Shown: piece by piece, positions 42,240 through 54,197 of the stretch
How positions within the stretch are numbered: position 1 is the stretch's first letter
How the letters are laid out: every line of letters starts with the position of its first letter
Made by a program: the position numbers and the translations under genes
Notes under the pieces: model-generated
Told to the model about the DNA's origin: nothing
The model's input: the letters and a program-made list of their open reading frames with translations, nothing else
Databases searched by the model: none
Assembly (NCBI GenBank): GCA_963573385.1
Contig: CAUYLG010071367.1
Span: 1-64,000, forward strand
DNA length: 64,000 nucleotides
Reading direction: 5' to 3'
Source of the DNA: Cacajao melanocephalus
Taxonomy: Eukaryota; Chordata; Mammalia; Primates; Pitheciidae

Positions 42240-43326
42240 TAGGGGTAGGCAAAGTTCTAAGAGGGACCCATGATAGCTACCTCCTGATGTTACTCCCACA
42301 ATTAAGTTCTTACAGAAGAAAAGGGATTTTGCTAGTGTAATTAAGGTTACTAATCGGTTAATCTTAAGACAGGAAAATTATCTGGGTAGGCCTGGCCTAA
42401 TCACATAAACCCCTAAAAAGCAGAGAGTCATTCAGCTAGTTGGAGAAGAGGAAGTCAGAGTTTCCAAATGTGAAGAGGATTCATTGTGCCATTACTGGCT
42501 TGAAGATAGAGGGAGGCAAGTGGTGAGGAGTGTGGATGGCCTCTAGCAGCTGAGACAGGCCCCAGTTAATGGCCAGCAAGGAAATGGGTACCTTATTCCT
42601 TGTGATGGTTAATTTCATGTGTCAGCTTGACGGAGTCGTTGAGTGTCCAGCTATTTGGTGAAACATTTTCCTTGGTATGTCTATGAGGGTGTTTCTGGAT
42701 GATATGAACATGCAAATCAATAGACTGCATAAAGCAGATTGTTTATCACAAAGCGTGTGATCCTCATCCAGTCCACTGAAGGCCTGAATAGAATAAAAAA
42801 GCAATGTGAGGGAGAATTTTGCTACTTCTTTCTGACCGTCTTCAAGCTGGGACATCAGTCTTCTTCTGCCTTCACACTTAGTCTCCGCCTGCAACTGTTT
42901 AATATATATCACTGGCTCTCCTGGGTCTCCAATTTGTCAGCTGCAGATCCTGAGCCTTATCAGCCTCCACAACTACAAAAGCCAATTCCTTATTATGTAT
43001 GTGTATATAATATAGATGTGTGTAGGGGTGTGGGTGTGGGTGCCATCTCCTATTGGTTTTATTTTTCTGAAGAACCCTGACAAATACAACCCTACAACCA
43101 CAAGAAACTGAATTCTGCCAACAACCTAAATATATTTGGAAACAGATGTTTCCACAGAAACTTACAATAAAGTTCAGCCCGGCTGGTACCTTGACTTTAG
43201 CATAGGTAGACAACACGGTCAAGTCCACCCAGACTTCTGACCTACAGAACTGAAAGAGAATAATGGGTATGGTTTTAACCTGCTAGATTTGTGGTAACTT
43301 GTTACTCAACAGTAGAAAACTAATAC
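42240..43326 (+). mobile_element. Old MaLR-like (MLT1-type) LTR, split by a second LTR
   Basis: Left part 42240-42600: ctcctgatgttactcccacaattaag, gggtaggcctggcctaatcacat, aagaggaagtcagag, ccagcaaggaaatggg. Right part 43089-43326: ccctacaaccacaagaaactgaattctgcc, gacttctgacctacagaactg, and ending cagtagaaaactaatacag. The two halves are continuous once the insert is removed. The family label is from memory. Confidence 0.65.
42601..43088 (+). mobile_element. ERVL-type solo LTR (MLT2-like) inside the older LTR
   Basis: It starts tgtgatggttaatttcatgtgtcagcttgac and ends gaagaaccctgacaaataca, the known form of an MLT2-type LTR. The interior has gaaggcctgaatagaataaaaaagc and gagctgggacatc-like sequence. 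The flanks ttcct and accct share three of five bases, compatible with a decayed 5-bp duplication. A short tg-rich tract lies at 43010-43041. Confidence 0.7.
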
Positions 43327-43369
43327 AGTGACTTCATTGTTTACCATTCTCCTTTCTTCATTCACTCAG

Positions 43370-43810
43370 TTCAGCCACATTGGCCTCCTAGTTCTTCTTT
43401 GACAACGCCAGGAACCCTTCTGTATTAGGATATCTGTTCAGCTGTTCCCTTCCTCTGGCCAGAATATTCTTCCTTTTTATAGTAACATGATTAGTTTCCT
43501 CACTTCTTCAATCTTTTCTCATATGTCATCTTCTCAATGCATCCTACCCAGGCCCTCTTCACCACAAGCTATCCCTCCTACACTGTCCTGCAATTTTTTT
43601 TTCTATCCAGAATACTTATTGCCTTCTAATATACTATATAATGAACTTATTTATTGCATCTATTGTTTATTAGTAGTCTACCTTCATTAGAATGTAAGCC
43701 CACAAGGGCAGGGATATTTGTTTTGCTTGCAAACATTCTGAGCACTTGAAACACCTTCCTGGCACAGTAGGTGTTTACAGAGTATTTGTAGAATGAAATG
43801 AGTTAACTCT
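43370..43810 (+). repeat. L2-like 3' fragment
   Basis: Ends as L2 does: gaatgtaagcccacaagggcagggatatttg, gagcacttgaaacaccttcctggcacagtagg, then tttgtagaatgaaatgag. Confidence 0.6.
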
Positions 43811-44270
43811 TTGACACTTTATCTCTTACTTAATGCATTGTTATGTAATTTATTATTTATTCAAGTTGTGATGTGCATTTTACATTCTTCCTCATAATAA
43901 GGCATGTATATATAATGCATCATTTTATGCTTGGAAATGTGATAGCAAATAAATTCTTTTTGTAGTCATTAGTATAAAGTATATTGGATGGCTCTTATTC
44001 TTACATCATTAAGAGCTGGAAAATAGAAGATGGACTGAGATGTTTGGGAGAGGAGGGTGCGTGATACAAATAACAACTTAGTCAAGCCTAAGGCTTGCAG
44101 AACACATTTTAAACCTACTGATACAAAATTTGAACTAAATGCCTTTTAAGACTTTCTACATTCTACAATTCCGTATTATTCTGACCTCTACACAAACTCA
44201 GTGAACTATTGGCTCAAAATTTGATCTCTGACCTTTTGATTGATGACCCTCAAATATGTATTTATAATTC
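43811..44270. other. Intron sequence without recognised feature
   Basis: AT-rich, nothing identified. Confidence 0.35.
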
Positions 44271-44279
44271 TCTCCGAAG

Positions 44280-44870
44280 ACCCAAATTCCTGTCCTTTAT
44301 CTCCAGCTTCAGCATGCTTCAGCATGTCACCACCTGGATATCCCACTATTTCCTGTAACTGAGTATGTCAAAATCATAATCATCCCATGACGCTGGATTC
44401 CACTCCTCTCTCTTTTTGCTAGTTGCTCTCTCTCCTCTTTTTCCAATGTCTGAGTCATCTCTGGACCTACTGCTTCTCCCTTCAAATCTCCTTTCATGTT
44501 ACCCTTTTTAAAATTCTCCCTGCTGTCACCCTTGTTCAGGCTGTGAGTTCCTCACAGCTGGATTACTAGACAGCATCCCAAATGGTTTTCCCACCTCCCA
44601 TCATATGTGTACTTTCCTTTCCATCAGCCCTCCATAGGACCATCTGTTAATTTTCTTAAAATGAATTTAAATATTCTTACTGTCTCGGAATCTTCCAATG
44701 AGTCCGCATGGTCTACACAGTAAATTTTAATGAACAATCAAACAAACAGCAAACCCACAACCTGGCATATAAGGTCTTTCATGATCTGGGAATTCAACCT
44801 AGTCTCTTATGCCCAAAAATCCCTCCTTCCTTTTGTGTACGTCCATCCTACTGAGTACTACTGTGGTGCT
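44280..44870 (+). repeat. L2-like fragment
   Basis: cacccttgttcaggctgtgagttcctc, gcatcccaaatggttttcccacctcc, acctggcatataaggtctttcatgatctggg; this order fits L2 ORF2-end sequence. It ends about 290 bp before the PDZ3 exon. Confidence 0.5.
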
Positions 44871-45157
44871 CAATACAAAAACAGATGTTTTAAACAAAAG
44901 TAGAAGTAAAGATTGCTTAAGAAACCTTTTTAGAATGAAGGAATGATTTTATGTGGTATTTTGGCGGTTGTTACAGTGGGGAACTCAAACATCTATCCTG
45001 ATATTAGCCTCTTTCTTGATGTGTGAATGTTATCTCAGTTTGAGAAACGACTTTATAGGTAGGGAATTGCTGATATCATTTGTCCCAATGAAAGTAAAAG
45101 CAACCTAAATCTTAAATGGATCATCCTCTAAGCTGTGTTCTCTATTTCTTTCTGCAG

Positions 45158-45314
45158 AGAGCCCCGCAAGGTGGTCCTGCACAAAGGCTCCACTGGCCTG
45201 GGCTTCAACATTGTAGGTGGGGAAGATGGAGAAGGTATTTTTGTATCCTTCATTCTGGCTGGTGGACCAGCAGACCTAAGTGGGGAGCTCCAGAGAGGAG
45301 ACCAGATCCTGTCG
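45158..45314 (+). CDS. DLG2: DLG2 internal exon: first half of PDZ3 (157 nt)
   Basis: The acceptor is ctctatttctttctgcag ending at 45157 and the donor is a consensus gtgagt from 45315. The first base completes the Gly codon begun at 6289-6290; 52 codons follow, opening [16 protein letters not shown] and closing LQRGDQILS. This is the N-terminal half of a class I PDZ domain. GLGF (exon residues 13-16) is the carboxylate-binding loop that holds C-terminal peptide ligands such as those of NMDA receptor GluN2 subunits. The helix alpha-B His that selects Ser/Thr at ligand position -2 lies in the next exon, which is not in this window. Family members differ in this stretch; KVVLHKG with VSFILAGG and LQRGDQ favours DLG2. 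The 157-nt length is not a multiple of three, so loss of this exon would shift the frame. Confidence 0.96.
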
Positions 45315-45455
45315 GTGAGTATGTTTCTTTAATCTTTATTCCCTCCGTATCTGACACCATCAATGAAAAGTCACAACATTCAATTATGATATCAAAAGAA
45401 TCTTAATTAGAAATGAAAATGAGTGAAAGCATCATGGCTTCAGGTGCATGTCACA

Positions 45456-45778
45456 TTTTTGTTTGTTTGTTTTTGTTTTTGTTCCTTTTGGGACAGAGTC
45501 ATATTCTTTGTCTTGCCCTGGTTGGAGTGCAGTGGCACAAATCTCAGCTCGCTGCAACCTCTGCCCCCTGGGTTGAGGCAGTTCTCCTATCTCAGCCTCC
45601 CGAGTAGCTGAGATTACAGGTGGCCACCACCACACCCAACTAATTTTTATATTTTAAGTAGAGACGGAGTTTTGCCATGTTGTCTAGGCTGCTTTCAAAC
45701 TCCTGACCTCAGGTGATCCTCCCACCTCAGCCTCCCAAAGTGCTGGGATTACAGGCATGAGCCACCGCACCTGGTCTA
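45456..45778 (-). mobile_element. Alu, full length, antisense, 141 nt after the PDZ3 exon donor
   Basis: A long t/g-rich tail complement (gtttgtttgtttttg), then gggacagagtcatattctttg, ggagtgcagtggcacaaatc and agtgctgggattacaggc to the 5' end near 45778. catgtcaca occurs exactly at 45447-45455 and 45779-45787. The antisense poly-T plus downstream AGs are the features that allow Alu exonisation. Confidence 0.95.
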
Positions 45779-46144
45779 CATGTCACAGTTTAAATGGTGT
45801 TCAGGTGCTTGATGCTTTTTGCACTTCCTTCCATCAGATAAAGGTGAAGTTGCAAATGTTTTCTTCTGAATGCTCTGAGACACATTTGCATCCAACAGAC
45901 TGTTAAGAAGCATGCCTTTTTAAAATGATATGTTACTTATTTTATTTAAAAAACAGATTTTCCCCCAAAACTCATGAGCATACTCTAAACACTGCACCTT
46001 TATAATGTGTATAGTTTGGTGCAGATGTAAAAAAAAATGCATAAGATAGTGCTATATACAGTTTGCTGACGGTACTAAGTTGTAGCAGCGGCACCATTCA
46101 ACTCAGTTCAAGAAGTATCAGCAATAATGTATTAAGCACCTTTT

Positions 46145-46470
46145 TTTTGTTTTTACTTTTTAAATAATTTCCACTTTTATTTTAGATTCAGGGGTACACG
46201 TGATGTTTCTTATATGGGTATATCACGTGATGCTGAGGTCGAGAGTACAGTTGATCCCATTACCCAGGTAGTGAGCCTAGTGTACCCAGTAATTAGTTTT
46301 TCAATCATTTCCCCTTTCCCTCTCTCCCCACTCTAGGAGTCCTCAGTTTCTATTGTTGGTATCTTTATGTCCATGAGTATCCAGTGTGGTATTTGGTTTT
46401 CTGTTCCTGTGTTAATTTGCTTAAGATAACAGCCTCCACTGGTATCCACATTGGTGCAAAGGGCATTATT
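46145..46470 (-). mobile_element. L1 3' end, 5'-truncated, antisense (primate-age)
   Basis: Reverse 3' UTR: ccacttttattttagattcaggggtac, tcacgtgatgctgaggtc, cccattacccaggtagtgagc, tttatgtccatgagtatcc, and ORF2 end gttcctgtgttaatttgc. Confidence 0.85.
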
Positions 46471-46499
46471 TCATAAGTAATTTTCAAGGATACTTTACT

Positions 46500-46790
46500 G
46501 AGATAAGATTACTGACAGAAAAAGTTGTAGATACTTAAGATCGAATTTGGAGATATGTATGCAAGCATGAAAGCATCACCACAATGTATGCCATAAACAC
46601 ATCAGTCACTTCAAAAGTTTCCTCCTGTTCTCTTCTTTACTGTTTTTATTAATGTTTTCCTTTTGTGATAAGAACAATTAACATAAGATCTACTCTCTTA
46701 GCAGATGTTTAAGCAAGCAGTATTGGTGACTATAGACACTACATTGTTTAATAGACCTCTGACTTTTCTTGCATAACTATTAGTTTATGC
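46500..46790 (-). mobile_element. Old L1 3' UTR fragment, antisense
   Basis: aagttgtagatacttaagatc, aagatctactctcttagcagatg and gacacta-type sequence match the reverse 3' UTR of mammalian-age L1s. Copy of different age from the neighbour at 46145. Confidence 0.65.
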
Positions 46791-47159
46791 TTCTCACAAT
46801 CATTCTGAAAGGTACTGCCCCATGTTCAGAAGAAGATAAACTTTGAAGTTTAGTCAGGTCTCCAGCAGTAAGTTGGCTTTAGTAAGGTCTCCAGCAGTGT
46901 GTATGGATGGCCTTGCCATATGTGTCACTGTGGTCCTCTCACATTTGAAAGGCTCTGCCCGCTCATCAGCTTGCAGCTCTCTGGAATGATGTTGAGTATG
47001 GGAGAGACAGTATAAGGTCCCACACTAGGACCTTGTTCTGCCATCCAAGAGCTGAGCATCATCTCTTAAACTCCTTCCCTTACCTACTTCTTCAGCACTT
47101 GCATGATATGTAAGATATAACTGGCAGCTATCAAACCATATTCCCTGTATACGTTTACA

Positions 47160-47310
47160 TGTCTTCCTGTACTAGGTAGTAAGGTCTCTGAAAGCAAATT
47201 CTCTATCTGATATGATTTTATGTCCTCATTATTTAGCACAATGCCTGTCACATAGCAGTCTCTCAAAAAAAAGTGTTTATTAAATGAAAATGTGTTGAAT
47301 AAATATGGTA
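47160..47310 (+). repeat. L2-like 3' end
   Basis: gtaaggtctctgaaagcaaattctctatc, cacaatgcctgtcacatagcagtctctc, gtttattaaatgaaaatg. Confidence 0.55.
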
Positions 47311-47459
47311 GCACATTAAGAAATCACTATAACCTGAGAGATTGACTCTCATTCCACCTAGAGCATGCTAGCATATCTTCATCACCCTGGCTTAACATCT
47401 CTATGCTGGAGGACCGCTTTGTCATTTCATTATAATCAGCATTCATATTGTCATTAAAT

Positions 47460-47640
47460 GTTCCCAGACTCAAAGCACTGTGACATACATTAATTCTAGA
47501 GATTCTCTAAGGCATTTTAAGTGACAGGATAGGTTATTATTACTCTCATTTTGCAGATCAGGAGAAAAGGGATTCAGAGAGACTAAATGATCTGTCTGCA
47601 TCTCCACAGCTACTGACTGTAAAGCTGCACACAAAGTCAG
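47460..47640 (-). repeat. MIR
   Basis: Reverse MIR order: caaagcactgtgacatacattaattc, ggttattattactctcattttgcag, gattcagagagactaaatgatctg, cacagctactgac. Confidence 0.6.
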
Positions 47641-47764
47641 TGTTCTTTCTCCTCACGGCACAGTCTCTTTTCAAAATCTTGTCAACAGTCTCTATGGCAC
47701 ATCTACGTGGTGCACACCACACTGTGTGTACATCCCATTCAGGAATGCATCGAACAGGAAAGAG

Positions 47765-47900
47765 CCAACACTTAAAGTGGTACTTTTGAATCAGTCACTA
47801 TTGTAACTAATTCAGCCTTCTGACAACACTCAGCCTTATTATGCTCATTTTAAGGATAGAGAAATTGAGGCACAAAGATGACATTAGATTGTCTAATGCT
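47765..47900 (-). repeat. MIR-like fragment
   Basis: ctgacaacactcagccttattatgctcattttaagg, then gagaaattgaggcacaaagatg. Confidence 0.5.
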
Positions 47901-48508
47901 GTTTAAATAAAAAATCCACCAAGTCATAGGCTTTATTTGTTTTAACCTCCATACATGTGATAGAAAAGGGATGAGCTGCTATGGCTTGACAAAGAAAACT
48001 CTCAAGTATTTCTGCTTCAAAAATCGATTTATCCATTTAAATATTATTACCAGGGCCACATAGTAAATAAGGCAACCGATCAGAGTTATAGTCTTCTTAG
48101 ATATTATAATTCACAGGACATAACAGCCTTTGAAGTTCACACAGCATATCCTTTTTTATGTATAACATGTGCGAATACATTCGATGAGGAAAATATTATC
48201 TGCTTTTTTCAGTTGAGAGAGAAGAGGGAACATTTCTCTTTGGTATGTCAAAATATATTTCACCTGGAGCTAGCTAGAAAGTGGCTAGTTTCAAGGTTCG
48301 CTATTGGAATTTCATTGCTTAATATTGAGAGAAAAGAATAAACAGGCTTGAGAAGCTCAAACACTACAATGTGGAAAGCAAAATGGCACAAAATAATTAC
48401 TAACAATGGAAAATGGAAAATAAAACATTTTCATCTATAACTTGCACTGGGCATATGGGGCAAGCTACCTTCCTGGAAAGTGTAAAGCAAAAACTCTAAA
48501 CAAGAGCT

Positions 48509-48801
48509 TCCTGGGCCTGGTGCCTCACGCCTATAATCCTAGCACTTTGGGAGGCTGAGACGGGCAGATCATTTGAGGTCAGGAGTTCGAGACTAGCCTG
48601 GCCAACATGGTGAAACCCTGTCTTTACTAAAAATACAAAAATTAGCCAGGCATGGTGGTGCACACCTGTAGTCCCAGCTACTTGGGAGGCTGAGGCAGGA
48701 GAATCAGTTGAACCCTGAGAGGCAGAGGCTGCAGTGAGCCAAGATCACACCAGTGCACTTCAGCCAGGGCAACAGAACAAGACTCTGTCTCAAAAAAAAA
48801 A
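48509..48801 (+). mobile_element. Alu, full length, sense (the only sense Alu here)
   Basis: Starts gggcctggtgcctcacgcc and includes agcactttgggaggctgag, aaaattagccaggcatggtgg and gactctgtctc followed by poly-A. aagagct is duplicated at 48502-48508 and 48802-48808. The first-arm phrase tgaggtcaggagttcgag is well kept. Confidence 0.95.
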
Positions 48802-49089
48802 AAGAGCTAAATAAAATTTAATACATATTATTAGGTCATGTAAGATTAATTTGCAAATAAGTCATGTTAACAATAATGTAGTAATTTCAGAGAAAGGAAG
48901 TAGAATCCCCAGGGAAGGGATCTGGGAGATATGTCTTTGCTCTCAATTGTTCTTCATAGATAAGAGACTTGCATAATAGACAATTACCTTTCTAATCAGG
49001 GGCAGAATGTCCATTCCTATTCTCCCACAAGGACTATAGAATCTTCCTAGGTAATTTAGTTATTCATGACTTACTATGTGCTGGGTATT

Positions 49090-49142
49090 ATATATGTATG
49101 TGTATGTATGTGAACACATATACACATACGTATACACACACA
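49090..49142. repeat. TATG/CACA alternating purine-pyrimidine tract with dyad symmetry
   Basis: A tatgtatgtg part runs into aa and then a cacatatacacatac part, so the two halves are roughly reverse complements. Every base alternates purine and pyrimidine except at the centre. Confidence 0.85.
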
Positions 49143-49585
49143 GAAGAAAGAGAAGAGACAGTAACACTTAAAACATAGCATGTCATAGTATAAGTATTCA
49201 ATAAATGCTGCTATTCCTATTAACAACTCTGCTTTAAGAATGTATCTGATTTTTGTAAAAAGGTTCAGATATCCATGTACAAGGAAGGCCTCTTTTGGAT
49301 AGTTTGAGCTGTTCCTTCTTTGGGACAGGGATTGGACTAGATCAGCATTTCCCAAAGTGTGTTTTACAGAACACTGAAGCAGCAGGATTGTAACAGATGC
49401 TACTATAACAGGTTCCTTTGTACTTCTTCTTCACTGAAGAACTTCTAAAAACCATGTTTACATGTGTTCACTGGAAATCTCCTAGGGCAGATGAAGTCTA
49501 TGGTTTTCACAAACATTTTGCCCCCCAAACCCTTACATAAGGAGAATCTTACAGGATATCATAAGTGGGAAATGCTTGAGTAGAT

Positions 49586-49759
49586 TTTTTATTATTATTA
49601 TTATTTCAAACGGAGCCTGGCTTTCTTGACCAGGCTGGAGTGCAGTGGCACGATCTTGGCTCACGGCAACCTCTAGGTTCAAGCGACTTTCCTGCCTCAG
49701 GCTTCCGAGTAGCTGGGATTACAGACGCCCACCACCATGCCTGGCTAATTTTTATAATT
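49586..49759 (-). mobile_element. Partial Alu, antisense
   Basis: Tail complement (tta)n, then aacggagcctggctttcttgacc, ggagtgcagtggcacgatc, gtagctgggattacagac and stops after ctaattttta. The other arm is absent. Confidence 0.9.
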
Positions 49760-49779
49760 CCCATAATTGACCATTTCCT

Positions 49780-51790
49780 ACATTCTTTGCCTATACAGAA
49801 AGGGAAGTTGCCTTTTACTATGTTTTAAGGTTATAGGTGCCCTCTGGTGTTCATGCATTGCTAAAACACATTACTTAGCAACCTGAAGATGGAGGGTCCG
49901 AAGCTTCATTGTAGGGATTTATTCCAGGCCTAATCCTTGTGCCCACTGGAATTCCAAAATTAAAGTAGTTAAGATGCTCAAAGACAAAGAAATTGTCACC
50001 TTGGGCTACATCCTATGCACATATTATGAGTGATCTTTTCTAATTTCTCTTTTATGTATTCTATTTCTCAGGGATCTGTTGCAGAAAAGAATTCAATAAC
50101 TGAACCATATTCTTGAAGTATTCATGAAGGAGAATTTAGGCCGTTCAGCATGCAGTCACATTAACTAGTGCAGTTACCTCCTCAGGCTGTCTTTCTGCAG
50201 AAGGAAAGATAGAAATGCTTCTCTCATTAATGCTTCTCTTATTATTTGTTTCAGTTCTTTGTTAGGAAAAAATGTGGAACAGAGCACAGAGAAGCAATAC
50301 CCCTAGAAAGAGATTATTTCCTGTCTCTCCAAGCAATTTTAGTTTATTCATTCCTCAGGCATCTAAAAATGATCACCCTAGCTGACTTGCTAACTCCAAA
50401 GCTCATTCCTGATGGCCTTTAAGCATTTAACAAACTGTGTTCCAAGATACATGATTGGGAATATGTGTTGCCGAAAGTGAAATGCTGCAGCTGTTGAACT
50501 GAAGGTGCAATCGGTAACTGAAATTCCAAATTAGAATTTAAATTGCATTGTTGATTTAGAAAGAGTAAAAATGAGTCACAGCTCACGTGGGTATTTCAGA
50601 ACTTTTCAGGTGATCTTCATGTTTAAAACCGTGCAGAAGGGAAGGACTTGATTTGCCAGGTCTATTTTCAAGTTCATTAAATGGAATATGAGCACTCTAC
50701 AGACTATTCACCATCTTGGGTACTGATAAGGTCACCTTATATTATTACCTCAAATAGCATCTCTAAATCTCCTCCGGTGTTCTGGCTTCCTCCTCCCCAC
50801 CACCATCCGCAGTAAAGATATCCCAGATTATTTCTTGGATTTCCTGAAGTGGTCCTCATATGAGCCTACAAACCTCACCCCTTCCAGTCACCACGCCATA
50901 TCTGCCATGCCCTTCCTCTCTGGCTCTGGCTCCCAGTCCCATGGAGGAATCTCGCTTTCCTAATTTTCAGTATTGATGAAGAAACTCTCTCTCCCTCTGT
51001 GTGTTCCTGAAACAAGCACTCTCTAAAATACTAAAGAGGATCTGGGGTCTACGCAGTATTAGCAACAAATCTCATCCCCACAACTCAGTGCTACCATTTC
51101 ACCTTATCCCCAAAAGCCAAACAGCTTAAACCAGACATCTTATAAAATCTTTCATGTAAACAACACCTTCAGCTTCTATTCTCTTATCTTCAAAACTTGG
51201 AGTCACCCAAACTCCAGCAAAACCACTACCCTCCCCTCAGGAACAAGTATCAGTGAGGTTTTAGAAATTTCAAGGTTCTGTGTCTGCCAGGACATACTGT
51301 TGAATTTTGAAGTGAAATCTAACTAAGTGGAATTGATGCTGTTTTTGAGGAGGTAAAAACTTATTGCCCTAAATCTGATCAGTTAAATTTAGAGTTCTCG
51401 TCCAGAAACCATGTGAAAGTTGCCTCTCCAAACCAACCTGCTCATTACAGGCATTTGCTGTCTCTCCTTAACCCACTACTTCTAGACCTGTTGACTCTTC
51501 TGTCATTTCTGGGTTTTGCCTGAATAGCTCACAGCTCCCCAGAATGTGGGACGACCTCAAATGAAAGCAGATGTGGCCTGTGAAGAGGCTACAGTGGATT
51601 TACTCTTGCTCAGCCTTGGCTTCAGGGCCCCAACATCCAGGCTGACTCCTGGCCCAGCCACCCGATGGTGGGGATTCAGTAGGGCCTGACTTTGGGCAGA
51701 GTCCTTTATTCCTGATGATTGCACAGTGCATATAAATGTCACCCATCACATACAGACTTGCAGCTTTTGGAAAGAGCAAACTGGACAAAA
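49780..51790. other. Intron sequence, mostly unassigned
   Basis: No clear repeat or gene. Frames of about 60 codons on the minus strand at 51557-51788 show no domain. Confidence 0.35.
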
Positions 51791-51799
51791 AGCCTATCT

Positions 51800-51930
51800 G
51801 GTCATAACCTTTTCCTGCTCTCTTTAAAACCTTTCAAAGATGTCCTGCTGTTCTTAAAGTCTCAAATTGTTAACATAGGCCACAGGGTTCGCAGAGTCTG
51901 GCCCCTGCCTGCCTGAACGGCCGGCCGCAT
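51800..51930 (+). repeat. L2-like fragment
   Basis: ctttaaaacctttcaaagatgtcctgctgttctt and ataggccacagggttcgcagagtctggcccctgcc fit the L2 ORF2-end order. Confidence 0.45.
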
Positions 51931-53265
51931 CCACAATACACCTGCTCTCACTGATGCTTCAGCCACCCTGGATTTTTCTTTACCTATAGTCAGGGATGCT
52001 ATTCAAAATTTTCACACCTTGGCATAACCCTGGCACCAGTCCATACAGTGAATGGCCGTAGTGCCACAGATGTTGGACAGCAGGGAGGTGGGAACTTCCA
52101 GGCAGCCAGAGTTGTGGGTCACTCAGGAGGGCTCAGGACAGCAGTTGTTTACTGACAAACCATATACAAGTGTGTTTCATTGTTGTACCAAAAGAAATAG
52201 CCACATCGCTGAGTGGGGACGGAGCAGCAGCCCTGCCCACTCTTGCTCAGCTCCTCCCTACCTCCAGCCTGTTCACTGAATTTCCTCTGAAAATGAACTT
52301 GGAGTAGACAAGGAAAACCCTCCATTATCTAAAAGGGACCAGAGAACTCATGAATTGCCCCAAGCTTCACTTAAAATGCATCCCCATTGTCTGACATAGA
52401 ATTCCGCTGTGTAATATACGTTAAAGACAGTAAATAAAATTTGTGGGCACTCAGTAAACCCCATAGGAAACAAAATAAACATTGCTGCTTTCCAATTACA
52501 TTCCTTAAGTCCTGCTTACTCAATGTCTCATAAAGACACGTATGTCACAACTTGCTGTGAAAATAGTGCATTGGGAACCATGTACTTAACGTCAGACTTG
52601 TAACACCTAACTCACAAGATGACTACTCAAAAGATTTAACTGAGCAGCTTTCAAATGTCTGAAGCTTAACTCAGTGACACCAGCGAAAACACCAGCCTTT
52701 CTCACAGTGGTACTTCCAAAACTCTGTATAATACTGGATGTGTGAAATGCTCCATAAAAAGGTTCATGATCCAGTAAAGGATCTGAGAAGTCCTGCAGCA
52801 AATTTTTTAAATGCTGTTACAGCACTTTCTAACTTTATTTAACCCAATAACATTTTTCGTCTTTGAATATAAATGACTATCAAGTGAAACATATTTTTTG
52901 AAAATTGTCATAATCTCCAGAAAACCTCTTGTAAGTGTTTTATTTGACAGAAGTAATATATTCACCTGAAAATCTTGTCTGCAGAGCTCAGAGACGTTCA
53001 CTAAGTGCCAAAAGCTACTAGACACTGAGGATACGACGTGAAAAAAACATTGTGGCCTCAGTGAACGTGTAGCCGAAGGGAGACAGATGAAGAAATAGGT
53101 TATTTCCAATGTAACGTGGAAATGCTGGTGCTGAGTTCCAGAGACCACATGGGTATAAAGGAGAGGCTATCCTTAGCTTAGCCTGGGAAAGTAAGAAGGC
53201 TTCTGGAGGGGAAGTTTCCCAAGAAAGAGGGCCCAAGAAAGCAAAAACAGTAGAGAATTAGAGAT
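51931..53265. other. Intron sequence without recognised feature
   Basis: The 113-codon minus frame at 52807-53148 has no recognisable domain. No young repeat seen. Confidence 0.35.
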
Positions 53266-53269
53266 AGAA

Positions 53270-53480
53270 TACCTCACCTTTATTGAATATATGCTCAGCA
53301 GCAAGCATGTTGCTGGATACTGCGTTATGATTTTACTGAATTGTCCCAACAACCTTGTTGGGTTAAAGGCTCAGAGAAATTAAATAATTTGTCCAAGATC
53401 ACACAGATAATCAGTAATGATGATAGTATTTGGAAGACTGTTGCTTCTGATTACAAAGCTATGCTCTTTCTGTGATGCAG
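53270..53480 (-). repeat. MIR
   Basis: Reverse MIR order: cctttattgaatatatgctcagc, ttgtcccaacaaccttgttggg, ctcagagaaattaaataatttgtccaag, tcacacagataatcag. Confidence 0.65.
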
Positions 53481-53679
53481 GCCTTCACAAGAGAATTGAA
53501 TTTGGCAGTTTGCTTATGTCTGAGGCAGTCCGAGTCGAGGTCCAGTTAATAAAAAAAGCATAAATGCCTAAAAAGAGAGAGCATTTAAAAAGAGACATGT
53601 AAGTTACCACAGGAAACCATTTTATACAAAGGCTCTAAGATTGAGGTACTTAGAAGCCGCATTCAGATCCTTTGAAGCT

Positions 53680-53775
53680 TCCCTTGAGGACGAAACTGTG
53701 TTTTATTCATCTCTGTACCCTTGTTAACTTAGAGCCCAACTACTGATCAAATGTCCAATGAATGAATGAATGACT
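53680..53775 (+). repeat. L2 3' end
   Basis: gaggacgaaactgtgttttattcatctctgtaccc, then caatgaatgaatgaatga, the usual L2 terminal repeat. Confidence 0.55.
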
Positions 53776-54197
53776 TCTCTTTGCCCACTTCTCTGAGGCA
53801 ATTGGGAATCCTAGGGCCCCTCTCAGTTGTATTCCACTGGAGCTCTGACAAATTAATTCCTTCTGTCCTCAAGATTCAGAATACATTAAAGCTTTTAGCT
53901 TTCTGCCCAATGGAATATATTTCCAATTTGGACAGATCATCTCCTAGTTGACTAAAAGGAATTCCTATAGATCAGAAAAATGTTAATTAAATATTCTATT
54001 ACATATTAAATGCTAACTACTTGATGATCATTTAAAATGTGCTTATGACATATTCTCTTCTTCCAAAAAGATATTTAGGTAGCTAGGACTTCCTATACAT
54101 GTTTCAAAGGATGGATTAACACCTGTTCCAATGTTTTCTCTATGAAAACATTTAAAATGTGATATAATAGCTGATCACAGATAAAGGAGAAATTGTG

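Noticed and set aside
42739..43080. 113-codon open frame on + and the overlapping frames on -
   Set aside because: They lie inside the ERVL-type LTR, which is non-coding.
52807..53148. 113-codon open frame on -
   Set aside because: No recognisable domain; intronic AT-rich context.
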